Assembly (NCBI RefSeq): GCF_000003605.2
Contig: NW_003156744.1
Location: forward strand, 229,109-253,049
Direction: 5' to 3'
Source of the DNA: Saccoglossus kowalevskii
Taxonomy: Eukaryota; Hemichordata; Enteropneusta; Harrimaniidae
Length of the DNA: 23,941 nt
The first letter of the stretch is position 1. Every line of letters begins with the position of its first letter. Positions 1-9,400 of this stretch are shown here, in pieces. The notes beneath the pieces were generated by a model, which was not told the origin of the DNA, did not search any database, and was given only the letters and a program-made list of their open reading frames with translations. A program made the translations under genes and the position numbers.

Positions 1-239
1 TTGCTCATACAGACATTGGCAGTGTCATAATAACCTCATCTGTACAGTACTGAAACTACACATTTTAAGTCGAGAAAGCTGTGATCAACTATTGTCTTTC
101 TAACCTTTTCACACCACCAGACTTTCTTTTGCCAAATTTTCTGCACTTAGGTTAAGGGGGTGATAATTTGTTTAATGATAAGCTAGTGAATATGGTAAAA
201 GTAGGATATAATGATGTAAACAATCCTTTGAATGTGGTC

Positions 240-597
240 ACTTTTAGGTGGTTAGTTGGTTGGATGAAAGTTGATTGAAATATCTTAAAATTTGTGTGAA
301 AAAAGTTGAATGGAAAGACGAAAAAGATTGGTTGAATATAGAGAAAGTGGTAAATGTTGGGTGGTTTGTCAGTAATCATGGCCAGAAAGTTGTAAACTTT
401 GCTTGGAAAGACATAAAAGTTGTTTGGAAAGCATTAGAAGTTGGTCGAAAAATCTAAAATGCGTTTTAGAAAGACCCAATTGTTGATTGGAATGATGATT
501 AAGTTGAGTGGAAAGTTGTAAAAGGTGTCCTGCATATGTTTGTTGGTTAGTCGCAAAATACTGTTTCGAAATAACAAAAGATATGGTTAGAAAAATC
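240..597. repeat. GTTG-rich degenerate repeat tract
   Basis: The plus strand repeatedly shows variants of AAAGTTGTTTGGAAAG at irregular spacing of roughly 18-40 bases (e.g. around 303, 387, 416, 437, 508). Small ORFs on both strands here follow from this composition and have no recognisable domain. It leads directly into the dispersed repeat at 598. Confidence 0.35.
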
Positions 598-1040
598 AAC
601 AAGTTTTCAAACATCTTCTAATGACCAACTAACAAGTTATTTGATGCGATCGGCACATAGTGGCTTTAAGCTGACAATACGTACACCGTGAAAAGTTGTG
701 CAAAGCGATTGCAAAGTTGGTAGGATGCATTTGTATATTTGACCTCAGTTGTTGGCATATCAAACCCCACAGATGTAAAATAAAAAAAAACGATTAAAAG
801 CCAGAGGAAAGAAGCCTATAATAGCAGATCGTCACATGAGATGACTGTAAAATGTTGTAAAATTGTGTAAAGCGATTGAAATGTTGGTGGAGGTACTTGT
901 ATGTTTGACTTAAGTCATTGTCATGACAACCTCGCAGCTATATTTCGAAAACATTGAATAAATGACTAGAAAATGCCCGTATACATGCAGAATATCTCGA
1001 CAGAGAACTGAAAAATGGAAGACTAACTGCTTACAAAGTT
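598..1040 (+). repeat. Dispersed repeat family A, copy 1
   Basis: Aligns along its length with 12617-13060 and over its second half with 11927-12255. Shared landmarks include GTGCAAAG.GATTGCAAAGTTGG, AGCAGATCGTCACAT, GTCATTGTCATG, TTTCGAAAACATT and GAACTGAAAAATGGAA. It also contains two related subunits about 160 bases apart (near 694 and 856), each with a GTGNAAAGCGATTG core followed by a TGTATNTTTGAC stretch. No coding potential is seen. Confidence 0.8.
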
Positions 1041-1047
1041 GTAAGCA

Positions 1048-1148
1048 GAAACATGGTACACAGCTGTATCATTCGTTTCGCTATATCAAGCTGATTTGGA
1101 AATCCTCAAACCACTCACATAGGATTGTTGACACCCGATTGGTGGGTT
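1048..1148. repeat. Tandem duplicate of the FOXRED2-like terminal exon, copy A (partner 1216-1316)
   Basis: 101 bases repeated at 1216-1316 with two substitutions (1088 vs 1256; 1098 vs 1266), an offset of 168 bases. Copy B is the coding copy in the last exon ([11 protein letters not shown] region). Read on the minus strand, copy A would stop soon after SKSA because the 1088 change makes TGA. The spacer of about 67 bases is AT-rich and holds the poly(A) signals. The high identity implies a recent event. Confidence 0.95.
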
Positions 1149-1205
1149 ACAGCAACATACAGCAAATTAATTTCAATCAAATTAAATTTATTTATTTTGA
1201 TATTG

Positions 1206-1416
1206 TTAAGCTAACGAAACATGGTACACAGCTGTATCATTCGTTTCGCTATATCCAGCTGATTTCGAAATCCTCAAACCACTCACATAGGATTGTTGAC
1301 ACCCGATTGGTGGGTTCTTGTGCGTTATAGTCAGTTGAAAACACTCATCGTCGTAATTATATCGCAGACCCTGCCTTACACAGGACTCCAGGAATCGACG
1401 AAGTGATAGAATATGA
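1206..1416 (-). CDS. FOXRED2: FOXRED2-like last coding exon; acceptor AG missing
   Basis: 211 nt including the TAA at 1206-1208; residues 329-397. [17 protein letters not shown] and CQQSY match the family C-terminus (HILPLRRFLENC, AESCF, CQQGY). The expected acceptor position reads TATATCTTGCG/TCAT: there is no AG, and upstream reading meets an in-frame TAA before any AG. A one-base loss from TTGCAG would explain it. After residue 377 the C-terminus is unlike the family and ends VSLA, with no KDEL/KEEL-type ER retrieval signal. Two overlapping AATAAA sequences (1196-1191 and 1192-1187, minus strand) follow 10-20 bases after the stop. Confidence 0.8.
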
Positions 1417-4400
1417 CGCAAGATATAACAATTATATTCAGATGCAAATTACAACCAAATTTGTCCGATAAACTCATCCCTTTGCTCCAAAATCGAAATT
1501 AATTAACATTTGTTTTTGTTCCAAAGAAGTTCTTGTTAAAATGAATATTACATATTTTTCTATTTATGCTAATTTCTCCATCTCGAAACTTTGATCGGAG
1601 AAATTTGATGAAACATTCATTTACTATTATTGATATGAATCTCTCTCAACTGACGTGTCAGTTTAATTGTCCACAGCTTGTGACCATTCGCATAATAAAT
1701 AAACAAACTTGTTCTTTGTATTATAATGGAATTTAAGCTTTGATAAAATAATTTTATTAATACGTCAACTATGAAAAAATGACATTCTTGCTAAGTTGCG
1801 TAAAGATATTATTTGGTCGATATGTGATTGTACCATTAAATATATATTTTTGTCACACGAATGACCGACACAAAACAAATTTCGAGCACTACGATATATG
1901 GCGTAGTAAGATAAATAGAGTATTTGTAATTCACCTGTTAGGTGCAGACCATGACGTCATAAGATCTGATGTTATATGGTGCATTTTGGTTGGCCGAGGC
2001 AGTCCGTTGTCTAAATGCTTATTATGCATAATCATATCTATCAACAAAATACACAAATAGTTATGGTAAAAATACTCTTACAGTTTACAGTTGATGGATT
2101 TTTTATTTATTTTTTACATATTTGGCAATTAAGGTAATATTCACGATAGTTTAATGTTAGAGTTGCATTCCGGGATCATTTATATGGCCTTATTGGAGTC
2201 TCAGTGTTGTTATGTGAAACATTTGATGAGCTGAATTGTTTTCTTGTTTGTCATTACGTCACCACATCGAAATCTTTGCTGCACATATTTTCTACAATTA
2301 TAACGAATTGTGGATTAACAACATATTTATTTGAATTGTTGACCAATAATATCTATAATGCTTTTATCGATTAGCGCAAAAGTAAACTGGAAAGTGGCCT
2401 AAAGAATTCCTACCTTCTAAGCAAATTACGTCATTATTCACTGGCATGTACCCTACTCTATTACAATACATATTTTTAAAAAGTCTAAATATTTCACATA
2501 ATACGCTGTATAGTACATGTCAGGAATGTCATTTGTTACGGTAGTTACCTCTTGGTATTTGCTCGTAATAATGAAAAATCGGGTGCAGAAAGAAGGTCGT
2601 GTGCGCCTTGCTGGCTAAGCTTAATTCCACTTCTGAATATGGAGAACAACAAAATAAAGAGAAAAAAATTAAACAGTCAACAGAAAATGGGAAAGTGAAA
2701 TAATATTATTTCCATCTTTGAACGCCGAAGGTTTGTCTCTATCATACTGGTTCGATAAACACCACGTAAATAGTAATCAGTGTGTAAATACCATGCCACG
2801 AAAATACAACATACTATATATTAAGTATGGTGCAGAACATTACTAGTAAACGAACTTTGAATAAAATCCAAGATCGTAATATTATTATTATCATCCTAAC
2901 CAGTGGGAATACAAGGCTATCTTACACTTTCACGTCAAATTATAATAGTTTTGATTATCCCGATTAATACCCGATAATGACGGAACTAGATATTTCTGAA
3001 ACCTGTGTTCACTTGAGGTGACTGCACAATGTTGTTTTGAATAAATAATGCGATACAAAGCAACCCTTTAGGGACGATGTTTAATTTCCAAAAAAATCTT
3101 CATGCAGTTTCCGCAACAAATACCATTTTGCAACAATCGAATGCAAATTAGACATTATCCTTACAACTAGAGTTTTATGATAGACCAGACAAGTTAAAAC
3201 TAACACAGCTATTAAAATTGTAATTTGTTTTGTGTGAAAATTTTACACCATTGGTTGTTTTTCTACAAAAAAAAGAGTCCGGTAGTGTGAATTTCAAACA
3301 ATGTGTCAATAGATTATAATAAAACAATATAATATAATATAAGACAGACGAAGCAATCAATATTAACGACAACAACATTGTAAGCACACCCCACCTTTCC
3401 AAGGTCCATACTGCAGAGTGAATACAATAATTCGTTGTGCTTCTTTCCCAGTAATATTCCTAAATCTTGGTAACAGTTGTAGTGGATAGTCTTCCAGATA
3501 TTCGTATGTTTCATCACTAATTGAAATTGAAAGAATAATTAAAATTGTGTGGGAGAAAAGAAAGTAAAAGAGGCGAAAGTCAGAATAATCACAAGACAAA
3601 AAAGTTTATCTTAATATTTCAAAGATATATCAAAAAATTAATAAAAAAAATCTTTGTTTAATTTGAATGTATTAAATGTCATAATTAAATCTGGAGACAA
3701 CAATCGGCGAAATAATTCAAGCATGATGAATGTATGTCACAACTATCTCTGAGAATAAAAACAGATTAATCCATTCACTGCAAGAAAAGGTGCAGGAATT
3801 ACACTAAGGTTGTTATAATGCTGAAATCCTACCTTGATAATATCATGACGTCACTTAATACGCCAAACATTTGGTACAAACCAGATGCTTCGCTCACTCG
3901 TTTGATAATATGATTCAATAATTCCGAAATTGACAGTTTAATGGACGGCCACGGTTTTTTGTGATTCTGGTATTCGAGTATTCGGTGAAGAGCCTGAGCT
4001 GAAAAATAAGATATCAAAACACGAACATGTTAGAAATTCTCGCTACCATTATATAAATCTAATCTTCTCATGCATGAGTTTGTTTACTAATACCACAAGC
4101 AGCATGGAGGATCAAACAGAGCAAAATGCAAGTGATATTTGTGCTATGTGGGAACAAACAAGATCAACCTATGTGAAGACCAGTAAATCCTGTCTGGGGT
4201 ACAAGCAGAAGAAAAAGAAGGATTCGTTGACACATGACAAACCATAGAGAGCAGGAGAGCATTAAAGAAACAAGTAATCGAGACAAAATCGGCTAGAAGA
4301 AAGATACAAGAAACAGTTCCAAGAAACAAACAAAGCAGTTCCAAGGAAAGCCACGGCTGACAAACATGCATACATAGAAGATCTAGCCAATCAAACAGAA

Positions 4401-6911
4401 AGGCAGCCAGGAAAGGCGAACAAGTGAAGGTCTACAATCTTACCAAAATAGTCCATGTCGTCATATCTAGAATACTTAAAACTATATCGCTATATTTTCA
4501 GTAATTTTGCCAAACATTGGTACCGTGGGTTAAAAGTATACAAATATAAAAGTATCGCATCCGAAAATACCATAAGCATAAAAATCAAGAAAATAACTTG
4601 ACAAGGTTTGGATATTCATTACTCTTTTAACTGTTTCATCCTTCATAGTATAAAACCCACATAATTGTTTTTACTTTCTCTTGAAATGCTGAGCAAATCC
4701 CAAAGTCATTATGAAACTATGGTCATTTGGCTCTAAGATATCAAACATAACAAAATATATACCACACATTTAATACATTTTAAAATGTTGCAAAATGTTG
4801 TACCAATATTTAACATGAAACACTATGGCGTCTAATAACAATAACATATTATATGGTCGGTGGGACTAACTTGCATATGTGGACAGTATCTTTCTGGTCT
4901 CTAATGAGAATAGACCCGCAGCTGTGTTATCACGTCCAACACTCACAATCGTTGTATTACACTGTATATGTATATTGCACTTAATCTTATATGCTTGGAA
5001 ATATTTTAGTATAGCATCAGCGTTGGGCAAAAAATCCCTTGAAAATTCCCTGTGAAATAATAAAAATAAACATCTAATTCGGGACTAAGCCGAAAGTCGA
5101 AGTTGATATTTTGTCTCACATGAAGTTAGCCCTTATATCACTTACTTGTTCACATGACATGCGCTTAGAAATAATCATCACCCAACGCTCAATAAATAGA
5201 TGAATGGATAATTTCAACCTTGAGACATTTATTTCAACTACACCTCTTCGAAGGTTGTTTTTGATTTGCTTTAATTCGCATTGTGGCGTGACGGAAGCGC
5301 ATCTCCCTACAGTGGTTAGGCGCATTTGCAGCGAATCTCGTGTGTTATGTTTATATGTTCTTATGTGCCTGTAATTGTGATGCGAATATTTAGGATATTT
5401 TATGATTTCTAATTCTCCCATTCAGCACCCAGATGCTGTACATGAAGATTCCCAATGAATTTCACACCGTGTTTCGTATTTGATGCTGATAACACAATGG
5501 GCATCTTCATACAGAAATCTCTTGTCAATTGTAGTAGCCGGCAACCTGTTGGGTTATGTGGATTCAGAATAGCCTCAAATGTCAGGTGAACTTCATCGCC
5601 CAAAATAATTTCGGACGTTGAAGCTTTACTGTGAAACCGAGTTCCTTAAATGAGTCAGAATAGCACATCCATGTCAGGTTCATTTTACCCGTGTTTTAAG
5701 TCTACACGGTAAACAAACACGTGTCCAAGTGTGAGTTTACTGTGAGATGCTTGAGTATTTTGTATTTCAATGTTCTGTTCCAATGCTCTACAATAAAGGA
5801 TTCGTGCTCACTGTATGTGTGAAACTATTCTATGTTAATATTGTTAGCCAGATTAGGAATTTATTGTTCATACACCAACCTTCTCATCTGTCTGCAGCGT
5901 CTTTAGATGATGACTCTTGGTGACTATTTGACGACCTTCAGGAATTTGTCAGTAGCCTTTGATTTGAAAAGTATATTTCAGACCCCCTTTCATCATATGT
6001 TTTCATCTTGTCCCTGTTTACAATCTGGTGGATTCTTCTTTGCATAATTCTCCTATCTTGGTCTCAGCAGTAAGAACGACCATTTCACAATAGAATAGCT
6101 TACATTGGAGCAGGTGTCCTATCGAACTGGATGGCACTCTGGATGTCAAAATCCATAATATAAAAAGCTTGGGATGGAGATTGAGACAACTCTTAATTTA
6201 TACACACAGAAATTGTTAGTGTTAACATCACACATAGTCTTCGCACCATTGTTTAGCGTACCATGCTTTTCTTTGTATTATAGTACATGCTTTCTGTTTA
6301 TAAAACAGGGTGTATAACATGTTGAATAAAACAAAAACAAAATACACTGGGTCAAGATTAAATGCTGTACAACCTAGAAACTGGAATAATTTCTGTTATG
6401 CGATCATTCTTTCTGATAGCTCGTTATTACTAGATGCGTAGCTGCTGTTATGCTGTTATATAATTTAAATTATAACGAATTTAAAACTCATAGATTTGAA
6501 TATCCCGAATAAAATATTAATAATTAATTAATTAATTAATTAATTAATTAATTAATTAATTAATTAATTAATTCAACGTTACTTGAAATATAAATCGCCA
6601 TCGCCAATAAGAGATTTCCAATCATGTCTGAAATTAAACTCCTTGTTTGTACTCCCAGTGTTAATCTTATTGATGCTTAGCAACTTGCGATGTCTTGGGT
6701 ACAGTTCGAAGAAGGATCCTGGCATATTTGTCTTCTCAAATATTACATAATCACGATTATCTTTCTCCAGAAAGTAACCCATCTGTAGACCTGCTGGTCC
6801 GGCGCCGATTAAGCAATATTGATGAAATCCTAATGCGTGGGTTACTGAAACAAAGCACGTGATCAGGGTCCATGTTCCGATTATCGCTGTATGGAGTGAA
6901 ACTGACAACAT
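1206..6911 (-). CDS. FOXRED2: FOXRED2-like FAD-dependent oxidoreductase gene, seven exons, internally deleted, possible pseudogene
   Basis: Exons (minus strand): 6911-6583, 5049-4871, 3998-3833, 3516-3395, 2632-2549, 2037-1935, 1416-1206. Intron phases (2,1,2,1,1,2) all agree and the exon lengths sum to 1194 nt, giving 397 residues plus a stop. Family knowledge: FOXRED2 is a luminal ER flavoprotein linked to ER-associated degradation and is much longer (about 680 residues in human). Seen here: signal peptide 1-26, GAGPAG 36-41, EASGLYQMF 206-214, FLHP 280-283, LPRPTKMHH 306-314, [10 protein letters not shown] 331-340, CQQ 367-369. Missing: the block between the first beta-rich segment and the EASGLYQMF region, which in the family carries the second Rossmann (NADPH) motif. 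Residue 169 passes straight to the exon matching the region after it. The final intron is GT...CG instead of GT...AG. Identity with the family is strong in every exon; whether the locus is functional is uncertain. Confidence 0.85.
1935..2037 (-). CDS. FOXRED2: FOXRED2-like exon 6
   Basis: 103 nt; completes D294 and encodes 295-327. The acceptor is TTTTGTTGATAG and the donor [33 protein letters not shown] followed by SAPN aligns with the family's PLPRPTAIHHIVEDFLTDW and TAPI. It is in phase with both neighbours. Confidence 0.85.
2549..2632 (-). CDS. FOXRED2: FOXRED2-like exon 5 (FLHP motif)
   Basis: 84 nt; completes E266 and encodes 267-293. The acceptor is CCATATTCAG behind a pyrimidine-rich tract and the donor [29 protein letters not shown] aligns with the family's SNFLHPVIYYY...LP. 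The family segment between the YG of exon 4 and this motif (KDVFF region) is shorter here, so a small extra exon may be missing or unseen in the intron. Confidence 0.85.
3395..3516 (-). CDS. FOXRED2: FOXRED2-like exon 4
   Basis: 122 nt; completes S225 and encodes 226-265. The acceptor is TTTCAATTAG and the donor GGAAAG/GTGGGG (a weaker GTG-type donor). [14 protein letters not shown] and the following TGKEAQ...LQYG correspond to the family's FEYLEEFP...TGRKA...MEYG segment. Confidence 0.85.
3833..3998 (-). CDS. FOXRED2: FOXRED2-like exon 3 (EASGLYQMF region)
   Basis: 166 nt; completes residue 170 and encodes 171-224. The acceptor is TTATTTTTCAG and the donor TCAAG/GTAGGA. It contains [22 protein letters not shown] and [11 protein letters not shown], matching the family segment that follows the oxidoreductase domain. 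It starts in the phase left by exon 2, so skipping the missing central part does not break the frame. Confidence 0.9.
4095..4446 (+). mobile_element. LINE fragment (segment between endonuclease and reverse transcriptase), in intron 2
   Basis: Plus-strand translation in broken frames gives [19 protein letters not shown], then [28 protein letters not shown] and [13 protein letters not shown]. This is the linker region just before the reverse transcriptase of RTE/CR1-like LINEs (family pattern W...F...AC...LG, then DK..YIEDLA..AE.AA..G....LY.LTK.). At least two frameshifts and several stops show it is dead. It is antisense to the FOXRED2-like gene and lies where the central exons are missing. 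Confidence 0.7.
4871..5049 (-). CDS. FOXRED2: FOXRED2-like exon 2
   Basis: 179 nt; completes residue 110 and encodes 111-169. The acceptor is ATTTCACAG and the donor CAA/GTTAGT. The reading [10 protein letters not shown]...[10 protein letters not shown] aligns with the family segment (human: YSRAYFPDARD...VQYNTTIAHV), and GLFSLET matches the next beta strand. It ends just before the family's conserved VATGL segment, which should open the next exon but is not found downstream. The exon is not an obvious ORF because it has no ATG; it was found from splice signals and phase. Confidence 0.85.
5050..6582 (-). other. FOXRED2-like intron 1; one unrecognised open stretch
   Basis: 1533-base GT-AG intron. 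At 5603-5409 (minus) there is a 64-codon open frame ([16 protein letters not shown]...) of somewhat higher GC. I do not recognise it, and it does not resemble FOXRED2. The overlapping frame at 5421-5116 is also open. No convincing exon boundaries flank either. They may be a relic of a mobile element or of another gene. Confidence 0.4.
6522..6573. repeat. (AATT)13 microsatellite
   Basis: Fifty-two bases of uninterrupted AATT directly inside intron 1, starting 9 bases after the exon 1 donor on the minus strand. Confidence 0.97.
6583..6911 (-). CDS. FOXRED2: FOXRED2-like exon 1: signal peptide and FAD-binding Rossmann motif
   Basis: Residues 1-109 plus two bases of codon 110. The ATG at 6911 is followed by a short N-region, a hydrophobic stretch (about 10-23) and a likely cleavage after THA at 26, consistent with ER entry. 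GAGPAG (36-41) is the dinucleotide-binding GxGxxG, and E59 at the end of the next strand would contact the FAD ribose. PGSFF (64-68), YPRHRKL (71-77) and RHDW (95-98) are hallmark family motifs. The donor reads TTTCAA/GTAACG. A possible 5'-UTR acceptor (TTTTGCAG) lies about 30 bases upstream of the ATG, so the first exon may be noncoding and further upstream. An (AATT)n tract begins 9 bases inside the intron. Confidence 0.9.
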
Positions 6912-7600
6912 CGCTTAGTTGATTTTATATGTTTTAAATTCTGCAAAATACCCAAAATAAAGAAAAACTGTCAATATTAAATAAATATCAAAAAATATAT
7001 TCTATATATAGCACACCGTATGCAGGCCGATTGATATAATTGTATGTTTTCATCCCAGTCAATAGATTTTAAAACAGTTCGTGGAACAGCGCTTTACCCT
7101 ATAACGTATTTTCTCAACTCGGCTGAAGACAATATAAATTAAGAAGCACTTCAAAAGATGAGCTGTAAATGTAACATTCTTGCACGCAAATTCTCACTAA
7201 AATCTTGGCCGACCAATGTAATGTTTCCCTTATGTAGTCTCCAGCACACAGAATTTGCTTCCTAAGCTTTCTTTGATCATCAACTAGTTATAAAAATAAC
7301 AGTTCATAAATGTAATTATCTATTTTTTTCATAAAATTGCGCTGCTTTTCAAAAAACCTCTCACCAAACTCTCAGTCTCTCTAATCTGAGCCATTATATC
7401 CCATAATAATAGGTCCAGAATACAGACAGATTTTTACCAACTTTGTAATTTGATGTGTAACACTGTTTAAATTTGATTTAACAAGTTATTGTTAATGACA
7501 CAGTCCCCGTCCAAAATTTTGTGATCTGACATATCAATTTGATGCTGATGAAGTCACTGAGATTAGATTGAAACCGTTAATAGGAGATGGATTTGTTAAA
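6912..7600. other. Upstream region of the FOXRED2-like gene, no gene seen
   Basis: AT-rich. A TTTTGCAG acceptor-like site about 30 bases before the exon 1 ATG suggests a 5'-UTR intron. The minus strand at about 7269-7075 is open for some 64 codons without a clear start or known domain; it could be UTR or chance. No TATA box can be assigned. Confidence 0.3.
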
Positions 7601-7609
7601 AAAAATATG

Positions 7610-8020
7610 ATTTAGTGCATTCATGGGAAAGTAGGCATGGGTATCATGAAAAACAATATGGCCACCAGTCAGCCATATTAGTTTGAATCACAGAAAAAAT
7701 ATGACATGCAACTATAACCCGATATGTAGGATCATCATACCAACTTTGATCTAAATTGGCCTAGTCATCTCTGAGAAACAGCTCCGGACATGTAAAAATG
7801 ATGATTTAGCACTTTTACATGAAAATTAGGCGTCGGCCAGCCATATTGAATTGAATCACAAAAATCATGTTGATGCAGATGTATCTCTTGGTATACTATC
7901 ATTGTACAAAATTTAAACAGAAACGTTCATTGCATTCAAGATAAAGCAGCATGGATACCATGAAAAACAAGATGGCCGCCAGTCGGCTATATTTGTTTGA
8001 ATCACGAAAAAAATGACTTC
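7610..8020. repeat. Three diverged tandem units of about 155 bases with an ATGGCCGCCAGTCGGC-type core
   Basis: The core ATGAAAAACAAGATGGCCGC ... TTTGAATCAC(A/G)AAAA occurs near 7648 and 7957, with a more diverged version near 7821. GATGATTTAGCAC/TATGATTTAGTGC precedes the first two. Unit spacing is about 170 and 140 bases. It resembles a degraded dispersed repeat; no ORF is preserved. Confidence 0.65.
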
Positions 8021-9060
8021 GTCCGAACAAGGACTAATTACTATTAAAGAAAATACACCAGGGTTAAATTTGGAGTTCAAGCCTCAGTACATGCGTTTAA
8101 GTTGATACCCCCAATATGTATTTAATTTTCAGGTGGTTAAGTTTTTGTAATGCTCTGTATTTTTTTCCCAAGCATAAACAAAAAAACAAAACAAGAGACA
8201 TTTGTTTGTATTATGTGTGAGATAGGCTCTGCCTTTTAATCTAGTACGATGACTACCATATACCGGTACATGTAGGCTCGAATGAGATTATATCACAAGC
8301 TAGTTCTAATTTGGGGAGTATTACCACATGTTTTAATTTCATCAGTAGATGTTTTTTTATATATTGAATTAAAGTTACCTCATGCTTATTTATATGTATC
8401 TCACTGAGTTCATTTTGTGAGACACTAGTCTGTGAAGATTGGGTTGCTTGTAGATACAAGTCTGACAATATCTATTGTTTTAGTATTTATTTTTATATAT
8501 TTATAAATTGTGCAGTATGTCTTGGTTGTATAACTTAAGGTATTAGAACTCAAAATTATTTCCTGTACCCAATAACCTAGACATACTTACAACCCATCTC
8601 CGCTCCCCATCTTCCAATTATGATATTTGTCGATAGATTTGGGAGATATTGACCAGCAGTACAATATCCTCAGACACAGACACATGTAACTGTAAATTTG
8701 CAGTAAAATTGCAATTATCGGATTCTTACAATGCTGGCAGAATATCCATTGTTTAAAAATACCTTAAACTAGTATGTATGTTGGGTTGTGTTTTTAATAC
8801 CAGTATTGACACTAAAATTAGTATTGCTACTAAAATGTAGCATGTATTTAGAGTGTTGAAATAAATTACATGTACAATGCATAGCGGTACATGGTGTTTT
8901 AATCTTGGTATGTATCCTGGTCCTGTCAGACAAACAAATTATTTGATACTACAGTGGTAACCCCTTTTGGGAATTTAATCTATGTCATATTATGCATTGT
9001 ATCAGTCTACTGATGCGAACTGCCTTGACGGCAATGTGGATAACACTACTATTAGGTTTA
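8021..9060. other. No recognisable gene; one weak candidate exon
   Basis: The minus strand at 8461-8379 is open between a TTGTCAG acceptor-like site and a CATGAG/GTAACT donor-like site, with a polar translation (LYLQATQSSQTSVSQNELSE). There is no pyrimidine tract and no partner exon, so it is not annotated as coding. The rest is AT-rich and featureless. Confidence 0.25.
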
Positions 9061-9063
9061 AGA

Positions 9064-9400
9064 AATAGTTTTAGTTTAAGAATTTGCAATTATGCTACCA
9101 TTAGTTGTTCGTGAATAAAAAACAAACTAGTATGACTTAAAAAAGTGTCCCTTAATAGTTTTAGTTTGATAATTATGCATTAATGTCCACATTAGTTGAT
9201 AAGAATAGAACAAATAATATGACTTCAAAAGTGCCTCCGTGTCTTCTCAAGTATCCCAAAATAGTTGTAGTTTAATAACTTTGATTAGTGTCATCATTAG
9301 CTGTTCGTGAATAGAACACATTATTATGCCTTAAAAAGTGTCCTCATGTTTTCAAAAATGTCCCACAAATAGTTTTAGTTTAATGACATTTTGTTGAGAA
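9064..9400. repeat. Diverged tandem repeat, about 90-109 base period
   Basis: AATAGTTTTAGTTT (third copy AATAGTTGTAGTTT) starts at 9064, 9154, 9259 and 9368. Each is followed by a shared order of motifs: a TTATG or TTTG stretch, CATTAG(T/C)TGTTCGTGAATA, then ATTATGACTT, AAAAGTGTCC and a TCAAAAATGTCCC-like end. Confidence 0.8.

Noticed and set aside
4440..4480. Possible small FOXRED2 exon on the minus strand (YDDMDYFG before GTAAGA)
   Set aside because: Its phase does not fit exon 2 or exon 3, and it overlaps the end of the LINE fragment.
4675..4735. Possible exon KPNDHSFIM... on the minus strand between TTAG and GTAAAA
   Set aside because: The phase fits exon 2 but the peptide does not resemble the missing FOXRED2 region and the sites are weak.
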